In this document: in pieces, positions 17,156 through 26,532 of the stretch | Layout: every line of letters begins with the position of its first letter | Position numbering within the stretch: the first letter of the stretch is position 1 | Assembly: GCA_036265915.1 (NCBI GenBank) | Contig: DATAOC010000121.1 | Location: 3,078 to 67,077, forward strand | Length of the DNA: 64,000 bases | Direction: 5' to 3' | Source: AR12 sp036265915 | Lineage (GTDB): Bacteria > Methylomirabilota > Methylomirabilia > Rokubacteriales > CSP1-6 | The notes under the pieces: model-generated | Database searches by the model: none | Told to the model about the DNA's origin: nothing | What the model saw: only the letters and a program-made list of their open reading frames with translations | Made by a program: the position numbers and the translations under genes

Positions 17156-18319
17156 GTGCAGACCACCACCGTCCGCCGCGCCACCCTGCGTATCTGCACG
17201 CCCCACTGCGGCCTCGACCCGGAGACCCGGCTCGGCGGCGAGATGTACGAGGTCGAGGTCCTGCGCGAGATGGCCGCGCGCGGCGTGGTGTTCGACATCC
17301 TGCTCGCGCGGCACAAGCGCTATCCCGAGGGCGTACCGAACTGGACAGTGCATCGGCTGGCGGTGGGGCGCGGGCTGCGGTGGCCGGTGGCGGCGGTGCT
17401 GCTGCCGCCGTACATCAGGCGCGTGTGGAAAAGGACGCGCTTCGACGTGCTGCGCGCGCACTCGCTGCGCTACATCGGTCCGGCCGCGCTGATCGCGCGT
17501 GCATGGTACGGCGTCGAGGTCCCGATCGTCGCCCACCATCACCATCTGGATCCGAGCCCGCTGAATCCGCTCATCGAGGGGCGCGTCATGCGCGGCGTCG
17601 AGCGGGTGATCGTGGGCAGCGAGTTCGCCCGCCGCCAGGCGGTGAGCGAGCTCGGCGTCCCCGCCGAGAAGCTCACGGTCGTCCCGTACGGCGTGGACCG
17701 CGCGCTGTCGCCGGGGCCGAAGCCCGAAGCGCTCGCGCGTCGGCTCGGCGTGAGCGATACGCACGTCGTGCTGTTCCTCGGCTCGCTGGAGGCGCGCAAG
17801 AACCTGGCGTTCCTGCTCGAGGTGTGGCGCGAGGTCGCGCGTGCGCGTCCGGACGCGCGGCTGGTCATCGCGGGCGGCGGACCGTTGCTCGGAGACCTGC
17901 GAGCCCGCGCCCGCACGCTTGGCGTCGATGGCTCGGTCGTGTTCCCCGGGCGGGTGCCGGCGGCGGAGAAGCTCGACTACTACCGCCTGGCGGACATGCT
18001 CGTCTTTCCTTCGACGATGGAAGGCTTCGGCCTCGTCGTCGCGGAGGCGATGTCCTGCGGGCTGCCGGTGCTCGTCTCCGATCGCGGGTCACTGCCGGAG
18101 CTGGCCGTGCCGGCCGCGGGCGCGCTGCTGGCCGAGCCGACCGATCGCGACGCCTTCGTCCGCGGCATCCTGACGCTCCTCGCCGACGCCGCGCTCCGCC
18201 GGCGGTTCGGCACGGCGAACCGCGAGCGTGTGGAGCGGCTCTTCCGCTGGGACGTCTGCGCGGCGGCGACGGCGCGCGTGTACGAGGAGGTGCTCGAGGC
18301 GTGGCGAGCCGCGCGATGA
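17156..18319 (+). CDS. GT4 family glycosyltransferase
   Basis: The GTG at 17156, five bases after the preceding stop, gives 387 residues. The N-terminal half has PETRLGGEMYEVEVLREMA, and the middle has VIVGSEFARRQAV. The donor half has VVPYGVDRALSPG, LFLGSLEARKNLAFLLEVW and the EX7E segment MEGFGLVVAEAMSCGLPVLV. This is a textbook retaining GT4 enzyme acting at the cytoplasmic face of the inner membrane. It is followed by a methyltransferase with a four-base overlap. The sugar transferred cannot be assigned. Confidence 0.85.
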   Translation: MQTTTVRRATLRICTPHCGLDPETRLGGEMYEVEVLREMAARGVVFDILLARHKRYPEGVPNWTVHRLAVGRGLRWPVAAVLLPPYIRRVWKRTRFDVLRAHSLRYIGPAALIARAWYGVEVPIVAHHHHLDPSPLNPLIEGRVMRGVERVIVGSEFARRQAVSELGVPAEKLTVVPYGVDRALSPGPKPEALARRLGVSDTHVVLFLGSLEARKNLAFLLEVWREVARARPDARLVIAGGGPLLGDLRARARTLGVDGSVVFPGRVPAAEKLDYYRLADMLVFPSTMEGFGLVVAEAMSCGLPVLVSDRGSLPELAVPAAGALLAEPTDRDAFVRGILTLLADAALRRRFGTANRERVERLFRWDVCAAATARVYEEVLEAWRAAR

Positions 18320-19116
18320 CGGCGTGGTGGCCGCGGCCACTGGTGGCCGCCGTCGACTCGCTCGACCGCCGCGGCGGCGCCGTCGCCGTGCGGCTCGTGA
18401 AGTACACGGGCAAGAGCCGTGAGCCGATCCATCCCAAGCACCTGGTCGAGGCGCCGTGGCATCACTGGTACCTGGACTATCTGCAGGCGAGCGACGTCGT
18501 GCTCGACGTCGGCTGCGCCAACGGCGCCCACACGCTGGCCGCGGCCGCCCGCGCTCGGCGTGTGATCGGGATGGACGCCGACGTCACGCAGCTCCGCATC
18601 GCGGCCGCGGGCGCCCGACGGGGCCGCGTCGCGAACGTGCAGCTGCTCGGCTGGGACGTGACGACGGCGTTTCCGTTCCCGGCCGCCGCCTTCGACGCGG
18701 TGCTGTTCCTCGACGTCATCGAGCATCTGGAGCCGCGCGTGGCCGTGCTGCGCGAGATCCGCCGCGTGCTGAAATCGGACGGCCGTCTGCTCCTCTCGGC
18801 GCCACATCGCGACACCTCGTGGCGCCGTCGGCTGCGCGCGGCGGGGCTGTTCGCGTTCTCCGACGTGGACCACAAGACGGAGTACAGCCGAGACGACCTG
18901 CTGGCCGAGCTGGCCGCCGGCGGCTTCGTGCCCGTCGAGCCGCTCATGCCGGTCGTGTACGACACGCCGATGGCCGGGCTCATCGACGTCGTGGGCGGCC
19001 TCGCGCTCGGGCCCTACGCCCGGCTCGTGCGCTGGAAGCGGGCGGCCGCACTCCGTCACCCGCAGGAGTCGATCGGCTTTCGCGTGGTGGCGCGACCGGC
19101 GGTGGACGGCGCGTGA
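18316..19116 (+). CDS. Class I SAM-dependent methyltransferase
   Basis: A 266-residue protein with ATG at 18316 (ATGA overlap). It has motif I VVLDVGCANGAHTLAAA, acidic strand VIGMDADVTQLRI, motif II VLFLDVIEHLEP and motif III VLKSDGRLLLSAPHRD. The about 60 residues before motif I contain APWHHWYLDYL and are probably substrate-binding. It is flanked by two GT4 genes with coupled starts, so a role in methylating the growing chain or its terminus is plausible. Terminal methylation is a known chain-length stop signal in some O-antigens; here that is only inference. Confidence 0.75.
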   Translation: MTAWWPRPLVAAVDSLDRRGGAVAVRLVKYTGKSREPIHPKHLVEAPWHHWYLDYLQASDVVLDVGCANGAHTLAAAARARRVIGMDADVTQLRIAAAGARRGRVANVQLLGWDVTTAFPFPAAAFDAVLFLDVIEHLEPRVAVLREIRRVLKSDGRLLLSAPHRDTSWRRRLRAAGLFAFSDVDHKTEYSRDDLLAELAAGGFVPVEPLMPVVYDTPMAGLIDVVGGLALGPYARLVRWKRAAALRHPQESIGFRVVARPAVDGA

Positions 19117-20231
19117 TCCTCGGTCTGCTGCCCGAGCTGAGCGGTGGCCTCGGCGCTCTCGCGGAGAGCGGCCAGCACACGCGCTTCATCGACAGCTACC
19201 TGCGCCCGTACGCGCGCGCCTTCGCCGAGACGCGGTACTTCAGCTACCGCCCGGAGTCCCTGGCGGACTTCACGCGCGACGCCACGCTGGCGTCGCGCGT
19301 GCGCCTCGTGCCAGGCCGCGGCTGGCATCCGTGGCTGTACACGACGGCGCTCGGGTTCCTGCACGGCCGCGCGCTCGCGGAGTGCGCCGTCCTGCGCGTC
19401 TTCCAGCTCACCGGCGTGCTCCCCGCGCTCATCGCGCGCCGGCGGTCCGGAGTGCCATTCGCGACGACCTACGGGTTCCGTTACGACCGGTTCGCGCGCA
19501 CGCGCGCGACGGCGTGGCTGCATCGACGTCTGGAGCGTGTGGGCCTGGCCGCGGCCGATGCCGTCATCGTCACCACGCCGGAGCTCGCCGACTACGTCAG
19601 GCCACGAGCGCGCTCGCCGCAGGCCGTGCATCTGCTGCCCAACGCCGTCGACACGGCGGCCTTCCGTCCCGTCTCGCGACGTCGGGCATCCGTGCCGACG
19701 GTGCTCTACGTCGGTCGCCTCTCGCCGCAGAAGAACCTGCATGCGCTCATTGCGGCGGCGGCCAAGCTACGCGGCCGCCGCGAGATCTCGCTGCGCTTCG
19801 CGGGCGAGGGAGCGCTGCGCGAGGAGCTGGCGCGGGAGGCGACGCGCGCCGGCGTGCCGCTGGAGCTCATCGGCGTGGTCGACCACGGCCGCCTGCCGGC
19901 CGTCTATGGCGCCGCCGACGTGTTCGTCCTGCCATCGCTCGTCGAAGGGCATCCGAAGGTGCTGCTCGAGGCCATGGCGTGCGGGCTGCCGTGCGTGGCG
20001 TCCAACGTCGCCGGCAACCGCGAGGTCGTTGCCGACGGACGCACCGGGATGCTGGTCGATCCCGGGGATCCCGGCGCCATCGCCGACGCCATCGAGCGCG
20101 TTCTCGTCGATCGCGAGCTCGCTCGCGAGCTGGGAGATGCGGCCCGGCGGCAGATCGTGGAGCGCAACGACATCGGCGCCATCGTGCAGCGCGAGATCGA
20201 CCTGTTGCGCTCGCTCGCGCTCCGCCGATGA
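19113..20231 (+). CDS. GT4 family glycosyltransferase
   Basis: A 372-residue GT-B enzyme from GTG 19113 (GTGA overlap). The start MILGLLPELSGGLGALAE includes a glycine loop. The donor half shows LLPNAVDTAAFRP, VLYVGRLSPQKNLHALIAA, PLELIGVVDHGRLPAVYGAA and SLVEGHPKVLLEAMACGLPC with the EX7E pair. No membrane span is evident. It lies between two methyltransferase genes, each with four-base overlaps. Donor and acceptor are unknown. Confidence 0.85.
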   Translation: MILGLLPELSGGLGALAESGQHTRFIDSYLRPYARAFAETRYFSYRPESLADFTRDATLASRVRLVPGRGWHPWLYTTALGFLHGRALAECAVLRVFQLTGVLPALIARRRSGVPFATTYGFRYDRFARTRATAWLHRRLERVGLAAADAVIVTTPELADYVRPRARSPQAVHLLPNAVDTAAFRPVSRRRASVPTVLYVGRLSPQKNLHALIAAAAKLRGRREISLRFAGEGALREELAREATRAGVPLELIGVVDHGRLPAVYGAADVFVLPSLVEGHPKVLLEAMACGLPCVASNVAGNREVVADGRTGMLVDPGDPGAIADAIERVLVDRELARELGDAARRQIVERNDIGAIVQREIDLLRSLALRR

Positions 20232-21076
20232 CGCTGACGTACTACTCGCGCGCGGCGACGCAGGCGTTCTGGGCGGAGCACTGGGGCGGCCACTCGCCGG
20301 CGGCGCTGGCGCGCGTGGCGGCGACGTCGCCGCTCACGGACCTGCTCGCCCGGAATCTCCCGCCGCCGGGTGCGACCGTGCTCGAAGCGGGGTGCGGACT
20401 CGGCCAGTATGTCGTGCTGCTGCGCGAGCGCGGCTATCGCGCGGTCGGCGTCGACTGGGCGACCGACTCCTTGCACGCGTGCCGCGCGTGGGCCAAGGAC
20501 ACGCCGCTGGCCGCCATGGACCTGGGTCAGCTCGGCTTCGCCAGCGGTGCGTTCGCGGCGTACGTCTCGCTCGGCGTGGTGGAGCACGACCCGGCTGGCC
20601 CCGGCCGGATCCTCGCGGAGGCGCATCGTGTCCTGGCGGACGGCGGCACGCTGCTGCTGTCGGTGCCGTACGTCAACCTGGTGCGGCGCCTGGGCGCGCG
20701 GCGCATCAGGCGGGCGAACGAGCGAGTCCGTGCCGCCGGCGGGACCTTCTACCAGTTCGCCTTCTCGCGCGGCGAAGTGAAGGCGGCGGTCGAGCGCGCG
20801 GGATTCCGCGTGATCGGCGCGACGCCCTACGACCCGGCGCGCGTCTTGCGCGGCGCGTGGCGTCGGCTCCAGCGGCGGCATGAGCGACCCGCCGCTGCCA
20901 CACGGCCCGCCGCGCACGCCGACACGTCACTGCGCGCGACCCGCGAGCCGCTGCGTGGCGCGGCGGCCGCGCCGGCATCGCATCGCGTCCTCGGCCTCGT
21001 GCGGCGTCTGCTCTACACGCGTCCGGCCCTGCATGCGTTCGGTCACATGATCCTGCTCGTGGCGGTGAAGCGGTGA
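20228..21076 (+). CDS. Class I SAM-dependent methyltransferase
   Basis: The ATG at 20228 (ATGA overlap) gives 282 residues. The methyltransferase core occupies the first about 200 residues: TVLEAGCGLGQYVVLLRERG as motif I, VGVDWATDSLHACRAW, YVSLGVVEHDPAGPGRILAE and VLADGGTLLLSVPY. A C-terminal tail rich in Ala, Arg and Pro follows and ends in a short hydrophobic segment (HMILLVAVKR) that could touch the membrane. It is the sixth methyltransferase-like protein of the cluster. The acceptor is unknown. Confidence 0.75.
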   Translation: MTLTYYSRAATQAFWAEHWGGHSPAALARVAATSPLTDLLARNLPPPGATVLEAGCGLGQYVVLLRERGYRAVGVDWATDSLHACRAWAKDTPLAAMDLGQLGFASGAFAAYVSLGVVEHDPAGPGRILAEAHRVLADGGTLLLSVPYVNLVRRLGARRIRRANERVRAAGGTFYQFAFSRGEVKAAVERAGFRVIGATPYDPARVLRGAWRRLQRRHERPAAATRPAAHADTSLRATREPLRGAAAAPASHRVLGLVRRLLYTRPALHAFGHMILLVAVKR

Positions 21077-21876
21077 GCGCGCCGTCAGTCTCGGTGCTGA
21101 TGGCCGTCTACAACGGCGAGCCGTGGCTCGGCGAGGCGCTCGGCAGCGTGCTGGAGCAGTCGCTGAAGGATCTCGAGCTCATCGTCGTCGACGACGGCTC
21201 CACGGACGGCACCGCCGAGCGGCTGGCGGCGATCCGCGATCCGCGGTTGTCGGTCTTGAAGCAATCGCGCGGGGGCCAGACGGCGGCGCTGAATCGCGCG
21301 CTCCGCGCGGCCCGCGCGCCGCTGGTGGCGCGCATCGACGCGGACGACGTGGCGCTTCCCGAGCGCCTCGCGCGGCAGGCGGCGTTCTTGTCGGCGCATC
21401 ACGAGGTGGGATTGCTCGGGACCGCCGCGCGAGAGATCGCGCCGTCGGGCGGCGTGGTCGAGACGCTCACGCCGCCGTGCGAGGACCGGGACATCAGGCG
21501 GGCGCTGATGCGCGCCAACCCGTTCATCCACTCCTCGGTGATGTTCCGCAGGTCGACCATCGACCGCGTCGGCCTGTACGACGAGTCGTTCGCGGTCGCC
21601 CAGGACTACGAGCTGTGGCTGCGCATGAGTCGCGTGACGCGGCTGGCGAACCTGCCCGAGCCGCTCGTGCTGCGCCGCCTGGCGCCGGGGCGCCTGTCGA
21701 GCGCCCGCGACAGCACGCGGCTGCGCGATGAGCTCGTCGCCAAGCTCCGCGCCGTGCGCACGGGGACGATACCGCCGTGGTCCGCGGTGTTCATGGTCAA
21801 GCCGCTCGGCGCGCTGCTGCTGCCGACGCCGATCCGGCGCGCCGCGCGCTCCGTGCTCGCCGGCCGCCAGCAGTGA
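21073..21876 (+). CDS. GT2 family glycosyltransferase
   Basis: A 267-residue GT-A enzyme from GTG 21073 (GTGA overlap). The N-terminus VSVLMAVYNGEPWLGEALGS and LIVVDDGSTDGTAERLAAI form the nucleotide-sugar site. The DxD-type metal motif is in ARIDADDVALPERLARQ, and the acceptor-side FAVAQDYELWLRMS contains the ED-like catalytic acid pair usual in GT2. This is the inverting glycosyltransferase family seen in most O-antigen loci. It has no membrane span, so it is probably cytoplasmic or peripheral. The sugar is not assignable. Confidence 0.85.
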   Translation: MSAPSVSVLMAVYNGEPWLGEALGSVLEQSLKDLELIVVDDGSTDGTAERLAAIRDPRLSVLKQSRGGQTAALNRALRAARAPLVARIDADDVALPERLARQAAFLSAHHEVGLLGTAAREIAPSGGVVETLTPPCEDRDIRRALMRANPFIHSSVMFRRSTIDRVGLYDESFAVAQDYELWLRMSRVTRLANLPEPLVLRRLAPGRLSSARDSTRLRDELVAKLRAVRTGTIPPWSAVFMVKPLGALLLPTPIRRAARSVLAGRQQ

Positions 21877-23000
21877 CGGAGCGGCCGCCGCGCCGCCCCG
21901 TCCTCCAGCTCCTCGTCTCCACCAAGCCCGGCGGCGGTCCGCAGCACGTCGCCACGCTGGCGCGGGGACTGCGCGCACGGGGCTGGCCGCTCGTCGTGGC
22001 CGGGCCGGCCGACGGCGTTCTGTTCGACGCGTTCCGGACGAGCGGCATCGAGACCGTCGAAGTTGCGACGAATCGGCTCACGCCGGCCCCGCTGTTCCAG
22101 CTGCTCCGCCTGGTGCGCACGCGCGGCATCGCGCTCGTTCACTCGCACGGCAAGGGCGCGGGACTCTACGGCCGCCTCGTCGCGCGGCTGAGCGGCATTC
22201 CCGCCGTTCACACCTTCCACGGCCTCCACTTCGAGACCTACCGGGCGGTCGCGCGCGTCGGGTATCTCGCGCTGGAGCGGCGGCTCTCGGCGTGGACGGC
22301 GCGCATCGTGAATGTCTCGCGCGCGCAGGAGACCGAGGGCCTCGCGCTGCGACTCTTCGAGGCGCGGCAGAGTCGCGTGATCGCAAACGGCGTGGACATC
22401 GCGCGTCTCGGCGCGGAGGCGCTGGACCGCGACGCGGCGCGCGTCCGACTCGCGCTGCCGTCCGGCCGCCTGATCGTCGGCACCATCGCGCGCTTCGATC
22501 CGGTCAAGCGGCTCGATGTGCTGATCGAGGCGACCGCGCGCGAGCCGGAGGCGACCCTCGTCCTGGTGGGCGACGGCGAAGAGGCGCCGCGGCTGCGCGC
22601 GCTGGCGGCCGCACGGCGGCTCGGATCGCGAGTCGTGTTCGCCGGCGAATGCCAGGACGCTGCGCGTCTGCTGCGCGCGTTCGATGTGTACGCGAGCGCG
22701 TCCCGCAAGGAAGGGATGCCGCTCGCCATCCTGGAGGCGATGGCTGTCGGCTTACCGATCGTGGCGAGCGACATCCCGGCGCACCGTGAGGTGCTCGGCG
22801 CGACGTCGGCGGGGCTGGCGCCGGGCACCGTGGAGGGCTTCACCAGGGCGCTCGGGATGCTGGCGCGCGACGCCGCCGCTCGCCTCGCGCTCGGCGAACA
22901 CAATCGCACGCGTGCGTGCAGCGAGTTCGACGCGGTGGCGATGGTCGATGCCGTCGCGGCGCTGTACGACGAGGTGTTGCGCGCTACGGCGACGTCCTGA
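21873..23000 (+). CDS. GT4 family glycosyltransferase
   Basis: A 375-residue protein from GTG 21873 (GTGA overlap). The acceptor half has LLVSTKPGGGPQHVATLARG and VHSHGKGAGLYGRLVARLSG, with AVHTFHGLHF; such HSHGKGAG/HTFHG motifs are common in undecaprenyl-linked glycan GT4 enzymes of the EpsD/PglA kind. The donor half has RVIANGVDIARLG, VGTIARFDPVKRLDVLIEA and KEGMPLAILEAMAVGLPIVA with EX7E. The gene is followed by the only clear intergenic break (21 bases) of the cluster. Confidence 0.85.
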   Translation: MTERPPRRPVLQLLVSTKPGGGPQHVATLARGLRARGWPLVVAGPADGVLFDAFRTSGIETVEVATNRLTPAPLFQLLRLVRTRGIALVHSHGKGAGLYGRLVARLSGIPAVHTFHGLHFETYRAVARVGYLALERRLSAWTARIVNVSRAQETEGLALRLFEARQSRVIANGVDIARLGAEALDRDAARVRLALPSGRLIVGTIARFDPVKRLDVLIEATAREPEATLVLVGDGEEAPRLRALAAARRLGSRVVFAGECQDAARLLRAFDVYASASRKEGMPLAILEAMAVGLPIVASDIPAHREVLGATSAGLAPGTVEGFTRALGMLARDAAARLALGEHNRTRACSEFDAVAMVDAVAALYDEVLRATATS

Positions 23001-23021
23001 ACGTGTAGTAGTATCGGGGGG

Positions 23022-23990
23022 ATGCGCGTCCTCATCACGGGGATCACGGGCTTCGTCGGCAGCCATCTCGCCGAGTGGGCCCTGGCGCAGGGCGCCGACG
23101 TCGTCGGGTCCGTCCGCTGGCGGAGCAACACCGAGCACATCGAGCACCTGCGCGACCGCATCCAGCTCGTCAATTCCGACCTGCGCGATCTGTCCTCGGT
23201 TCGCACGCTCCTGGAGCAGGCGCGCGCCGACTACATCGTTCACCTCGCCGCGCAGAGCTTCGTCGGCGCCTCCTGGGAAACGCCGATGGAGACGCTGCTC
23301 ACCAACGCCGTGAGCCAGATGAACCTCTTCGAGGCCATCCGCCAGCTCGGCGCCAAGGCCCGCTTCCTGGTCATCGGCTCCAGCGAGGAGTATGGGCTCG
23401 TGTATCCCGACGAGCTTCCGATCCGGGAGACGAATCCGCTGCGGCCACTCTCGCCGTATGCCGTCAGCAAGGTCACGCAGGACCTCATGGGCTTCCAGTA
23501 CTGGAAGAGCTACGGCCTCGACATCGTTCGCGCGCGCGCCTTCAATCACGACGGGCCGCGCCGCGGGGACGCCTTCGCGACCTCGAGCTTCGCCAAGCAG
23601 ATCGCCGAGGCGGAGGCGGGGCTGCGGGAGCCGTACGTCGAGGTCGGCGATCTCAAGCCGACGCGCGACTTCTCCGACGTGCGCGACATCGTCCGCGGCT
23701 ACTGGGCGCTGCTGGAGCACGGCCCGGCCGGTGAGGTCTACAACCTCTGTTCGGGCGTCGACTGGTCCATCGAGCGCATCCTGAACTTCCTTCTCGCGCA
23801 CTCCAAGCTGGAGCGCGTGGAGATCCGCCCGGATGCCGGGCGGCTGCGGCCGTCGGATGTCCCCGTGCTGCGCGGAAGCGCCGACAAGATCCGCGAGGCG
23901 GTCGGCTGGACGCCGCGCATCCCGCTCGAGCGAACCCTCGTCGACCTCCTCGACTATTGGCGACGGCAGATCCAGCGCCAGCAGCGCTAG
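23022..23990 (+). CDS. gmd: GDP-mannose 4,6-dehydratase-like NAD(P)-dependent sugar dehydratase/epimerase
   Basis: A 322-residue extended short-chain dehydrogenase with ATG at 23022 after a G6 ribosome-binding tract. It has the Rossmann fingerprint ITGITGFVGSHL, the catalytic region VIGSSEEYGLV, SPYAVSKVTQDLMGFQYWK with the YxxxK pair, and ARAFNHDGPRRGDAFATSSF, which closely matches GDP-mannose 4,6-dehydratases. It is shorter than standard Gmd (about 345-370). Product options are GDP-4-keto-6-deoxymannose, or, for an RMD-type reductase, GDP-rhamnose. Gmd-type is favoured by the FNHxGPRRG motif. It likely supplies a 6-deoxyhexose to the glycan. Confidence 0.75.
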   Translation: MRVLITGITGFVGSHLAEWALAQGADVVGSVRWRSNTEHIEHLRDRIQLVNSDLRDLSSVRTLLEQARADYIVHLAAQSFVGASWETPMETLLTNAVSQMNLFEAIRQLGAKARFLVIGSSEEYGLVYPDELPIRETNPLRPLSPYAVSKVTQDLMGFQYWKSYGLDIVRARAFNHDGPRRGDAFATSSFAKQIAEAEAGLREPYVEVGDLKPTRDFSDVRDIVRGYWALLEHGPAGEVYNLCSGVDWSIERILNFLLAHSKLERVEIRPDAGRLRPSDVPVLRGSADKIREAVGWTPRIPLERTLVDLLDYWRRQIQRQQR

Positions 23991-25150
23991 CGTCGAGGCC
24001 TGCGCATCCCGGCGCACGCGCGCCGCGCGTGGCGCTGGTGCACGACTGGCTCACCGGCATGCGCGGCGGCGAGCGGTGTCTCGAGGTCGCCTGCGAGCTC
24101 TTCCCGGACGCGCCGCTCTACACGCTGCTCCACGTGCCGGGCAGCGTCTCACCGGTCATCGAGCGACGCCGCATCGTCACCTCGTTCATCCAGCGGCTGC
24201 CGGACGCGGCGGCGCGCTATCGTCACTATCTGCCGCTGTTTCCCGCGGCGGTGCGCCGGTTCGATCTGTCGGGCTACGATCTCATCCTCTCGATGAGCCA
24301 CTGCGCGGCCAAGGCCGTGCGGCGCCCGGCCGGCGCGCTGCACCTGTCGTACTGCTTCAGCCCCATGCGCTACATCTGGGATCTCTACGATGACTACTTC
24401 GGGCGTCGCGCGCCGCGGCTGACGCGCTGGCTGATGCCGCCGGTGGCGGCCGGCCTCCGAGCCTGGGACCGGCGCACCGACGGCGTCGACGACTTCGTGG
24501 CGATCTCCCGGCACATCAAGGACCGGATCGAGCGCGTGTACGGCCGCCACGCGAGCGTGATCTATCCGCCGGTCGACGTGGCGCGCTTCCGCCCGGCGCC
24601 GACCCCCGGTGACTACTATCTCGTCGTCTCGGCGCTGGTGCCGTACAAGCGCGTCGACCTCGCGGTGGCGGCGGCGAACCGTCTCGGACGGCGGCTCGTC
24701 ATCGTCGGGACGGGACCCGAAGCTCAGCGACTCCGCGCGCAGGCGGCGCCATGCGTGGAATTCCTCGGCTGGCGCTCGGACGCCGAGGTCGCCGCGCTGT
24801 ACGCGCGCTGCCGCGCGGTGCTCTTTCCCGCGGTGGAGGACTACGGCATCGTGCCGCTGGAGGCCGCCGCCGCCGGCCGGCCGACCATCGCGCTGGCGCG
24901 CGGCGGCGCGCTCGAGACGATGGTGGGACTCGAGGCCACCGGCGCCTCGCCGACGGCGGTGTTCTTCCACGAGCAGACCGAGACGGCGCTCGCGGACGCG
25001 ATGCTCGCGCTCGAGGATGCGGCCGGGCGCTTCGATCCGGCGGCCATGCGCGCGCACGCGGCACGCTTCGACCGACCCGTGTTCAGCACCCGGCTGCGCG
25101 ACTACGTCGAGACGCGCTGGCGGCAGTTCGTGGAGCGCCGCGCGTGCTGA
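23957..25150 (+). CDS. GT4 family mannosyltransferase-like, WbaZ-type
   Basis: The frame opens at TTG 23957, 34 bases inside the preceding gene, giving 397 residues; a GTG at 24029 directly before ALVHDWLTGMRGGE is an alternative start. The acceptor half contains VHDWLTGMRGGERCLE, ILSMSHCAAKAVRR and YCFSPMRYIWDLYDDYF, and the donor half IYPPVDVARFRP, LVVSALVPYKRVDLAVAA and VEDYGIVPLEAAAAGRPTIA with EX7E. This is the pattern of WbaZ-type O-antigen mannosyltransferases. GDP-mannose use agrees with the adjacent gmd-like gene but is inferred. Confidence 0.8.
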   Translation: MATADPAPAALASRPAHPGARAPRVALVHDWLTGMRGGERCLEVACELFPDAPLYTLLHVPGSVSPVIERRRIVTSFIQRLPDAAARYRHYLPLFPAAVRRFDLSGYDLILSMSHCAAKAVRRPAGALHLSYCFSPMRYIWDLYDDYFGRRAPRLTRWLMPPVAAGLRAWDRRTDGVDDFVAISRHIKDRIERVYGRHASVIYPPVDVARFRPAPTPGDYYLVVSALVPYKRVDLAVAAANRLGRRLVIVGTGPEAQRLRAQAAPCVEFLGWRSDAEVAALYARCRAVLFPAVEDYGIVPLEAAAAGRPTIALARGGALETMVGLEATGASPTAVFFHEQTETALADAMLALEDAAGRFDPAAMRAHAARFDRPVFSTRLRDYVETRWRQFVERRAC

Positions 25151-26532
25151 AGGCGCACTCGCGCGTGTTCGAGCAGCTGATCCTGGTCTCCGATCTCGTG
25201 CTCATCGCCGGCTGCTGGGTCGCCGCCTACGCGTTCCGGTTCCACGTGCTCCGCGTTCCGGACATCCCGCCGTTCGACGGCTATGCGCTCCAGCTGCTGC
25301 CGATCCTGCTCGTGTGGGGCTTCGCCTTCAAGGCGTTCGACCTCTATCGCCCGCACCGGCTCGCGTCGCACCTGTCGGAGTGGTTCGACATCGCCAAGGC
25401 GTCGACGCTGGGCGCCCTCGTGCTGATCACGCTGATGACGTTTGCCTTCCGCAGCTACGACTACTCGCGGCTCGTCATCGTGCTGTTCTGGGCGATGTCG
25501 ATCGTCGCCGCCAGCTTCTCGCGCGCGGTGTTCCGCGAGGGGCTGCGATTCGCGCGGCGCCGCGGCTACAACCAGCGCTACGCCATCATCGTCGGCGGCG
25601 GCGAGCCCGCGACCGAGGTCATCCGGGTGCTCCGGCGCCGGCCCGACGTCGGCATCCGCGTGCTCGGCGTGCTCGGCGACAAGCACGAGCCCGGTGTCGA
25701 GGGCGCGCGCCGGCTGGCGGCGCCGGAGGAGATCCGTAGCGTGCTCGACGCGCAGCAGGTCGACATCGTCATCATCGCGCTGCCGCACGCCGACTATCCG
25801 AGGATCACCGGCATCCTCAGCGAGATCGGCGACGAGCCGGTGGCCATCCACCTCGTCCCGGACATCTTCAGCCTGGCCTCGCTGCGCGGGGGCATCGAGG
25901 AGTTCGAGACGCTGCCGATCATCCACCTGCGCGAGTCCCCGCTGTACGGGTGGAACCTCGTGCTCAAGCGCGCGTTCGACGTGGTGCTGGGCACCGCCGC
26001 GCTCGTGGTCGCGCTGCCGGTGATGGCTGCCATCGCCGCCGTGGTGCGGGCCACGTCGTCCGGGCCGATCCTCTATCGACAGGAGCGCATGGGACTGGAC
26101 GGCCGTCGTTTCCAGATGCTGAAGTTCCGTACGATGCGGCCGGACGCCGAGTCGGCGACCGGGCCGACGTGGGCGGTGCCGGGTGATCCACGGCGCACGG
26201 CCGCCGGCGCCTTTCTGCGTCGCTTCAGCCTCGACGAGCTGCCGCAGCTCATCAACGTCCTGCGCGGCGAGATGAGTCTGGTGGGGCCGCGGCCCGAGCG
26301 TCCGAGCTTCGTGGAGGAATTTCGCCGTCGCGTGCCGGGCTACATGCTGCGCCACAAGGTCAAGGCCGGCATCACCGGCTGGGCGCAGATCAACGGCTGG
26401 CGTGGGAACACGTCCATCGAGCGCCGCATCGAGTACGACCTCTACTACATCGAGCGCTGGTCGCTCGCCTTCGACCTCTCCATCCTCCTGCAAACGCTGT
26501 GGCTCGGCTTCAAGAACCGCAACGCGTACTGA
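25144..26532 (+). CDS. Undecaprenyl-phosphate sugar-1-phosphate transferase, WcaJ/WbaP type
   Basis: A 462-residue polyprenyl-phosphate hexose-1-phosphate transferase starting at GTG 25144 (7-base overlap). Four N-terminal membrane spans lie in about residues 12-130. A CoA-binding-like Rossmann domain with YAIIVGGGEPATEVIRVLRR follows, then a further membrane hairpin at about 278-305. The catalytic domain has KFRTMRPDAE, RRFSLDELPQLINVLRGEMS and LVGPRPERP. It starts the lipid-linked glycan by loading a sugar-1-phosphate on undecaprenyl phosphate. It probably uses UDP-glucose or UDP-galactose; sequence alone does not choose. Confidence 0.9.
   Translation: MLKAHSRVFEQLILVSDLVLIAGCWVAAYAFRFHVLRVPDIPPFDGYALQLLPILLVWGFAFKAFDLYRPHRLASHLSEWFDIAKASTLGALVLITLMTFAFRSYDYSRLVIVLFWAMSIVAASFSRAVFREGLRFARRRGYNQRYAIIVGGGEPATEVIRVLRRRPDVGIRVLGVLGDKHEPGVEGARRLAAPEEIRSVLDAQQVDIVIIALPHADYPRITGILSEIGDEPVAIHLVPDIFSLASLRGGIEEFETLPIIHLRESPLYGWNLVLKRAFDVVLGTAALVVALPVMAAIAAVVRATSSGPILYRQERMGLDGRRFQMLKFRTMRPDAESATGPTWAVPGDPRRTAAGAFLRRFSLDELPQLINVLRGEMSLVGPRPERPSFVEEFRRRVPGYMLRHKVKAGITGWAQINGWRGNTSIERRIEYDLYYIERWSLAFDLSILLQTLWLGFKNRNAY

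Noticed and set aside
22977..23021. Promoter before the gmd-like gene (TTGCGC ... TAGTAT)
   Set aside because: The spacing between the two boxes is about 26 bases, too long for a sigma-70 promoter; only the G6 ribosome tract is convincing.
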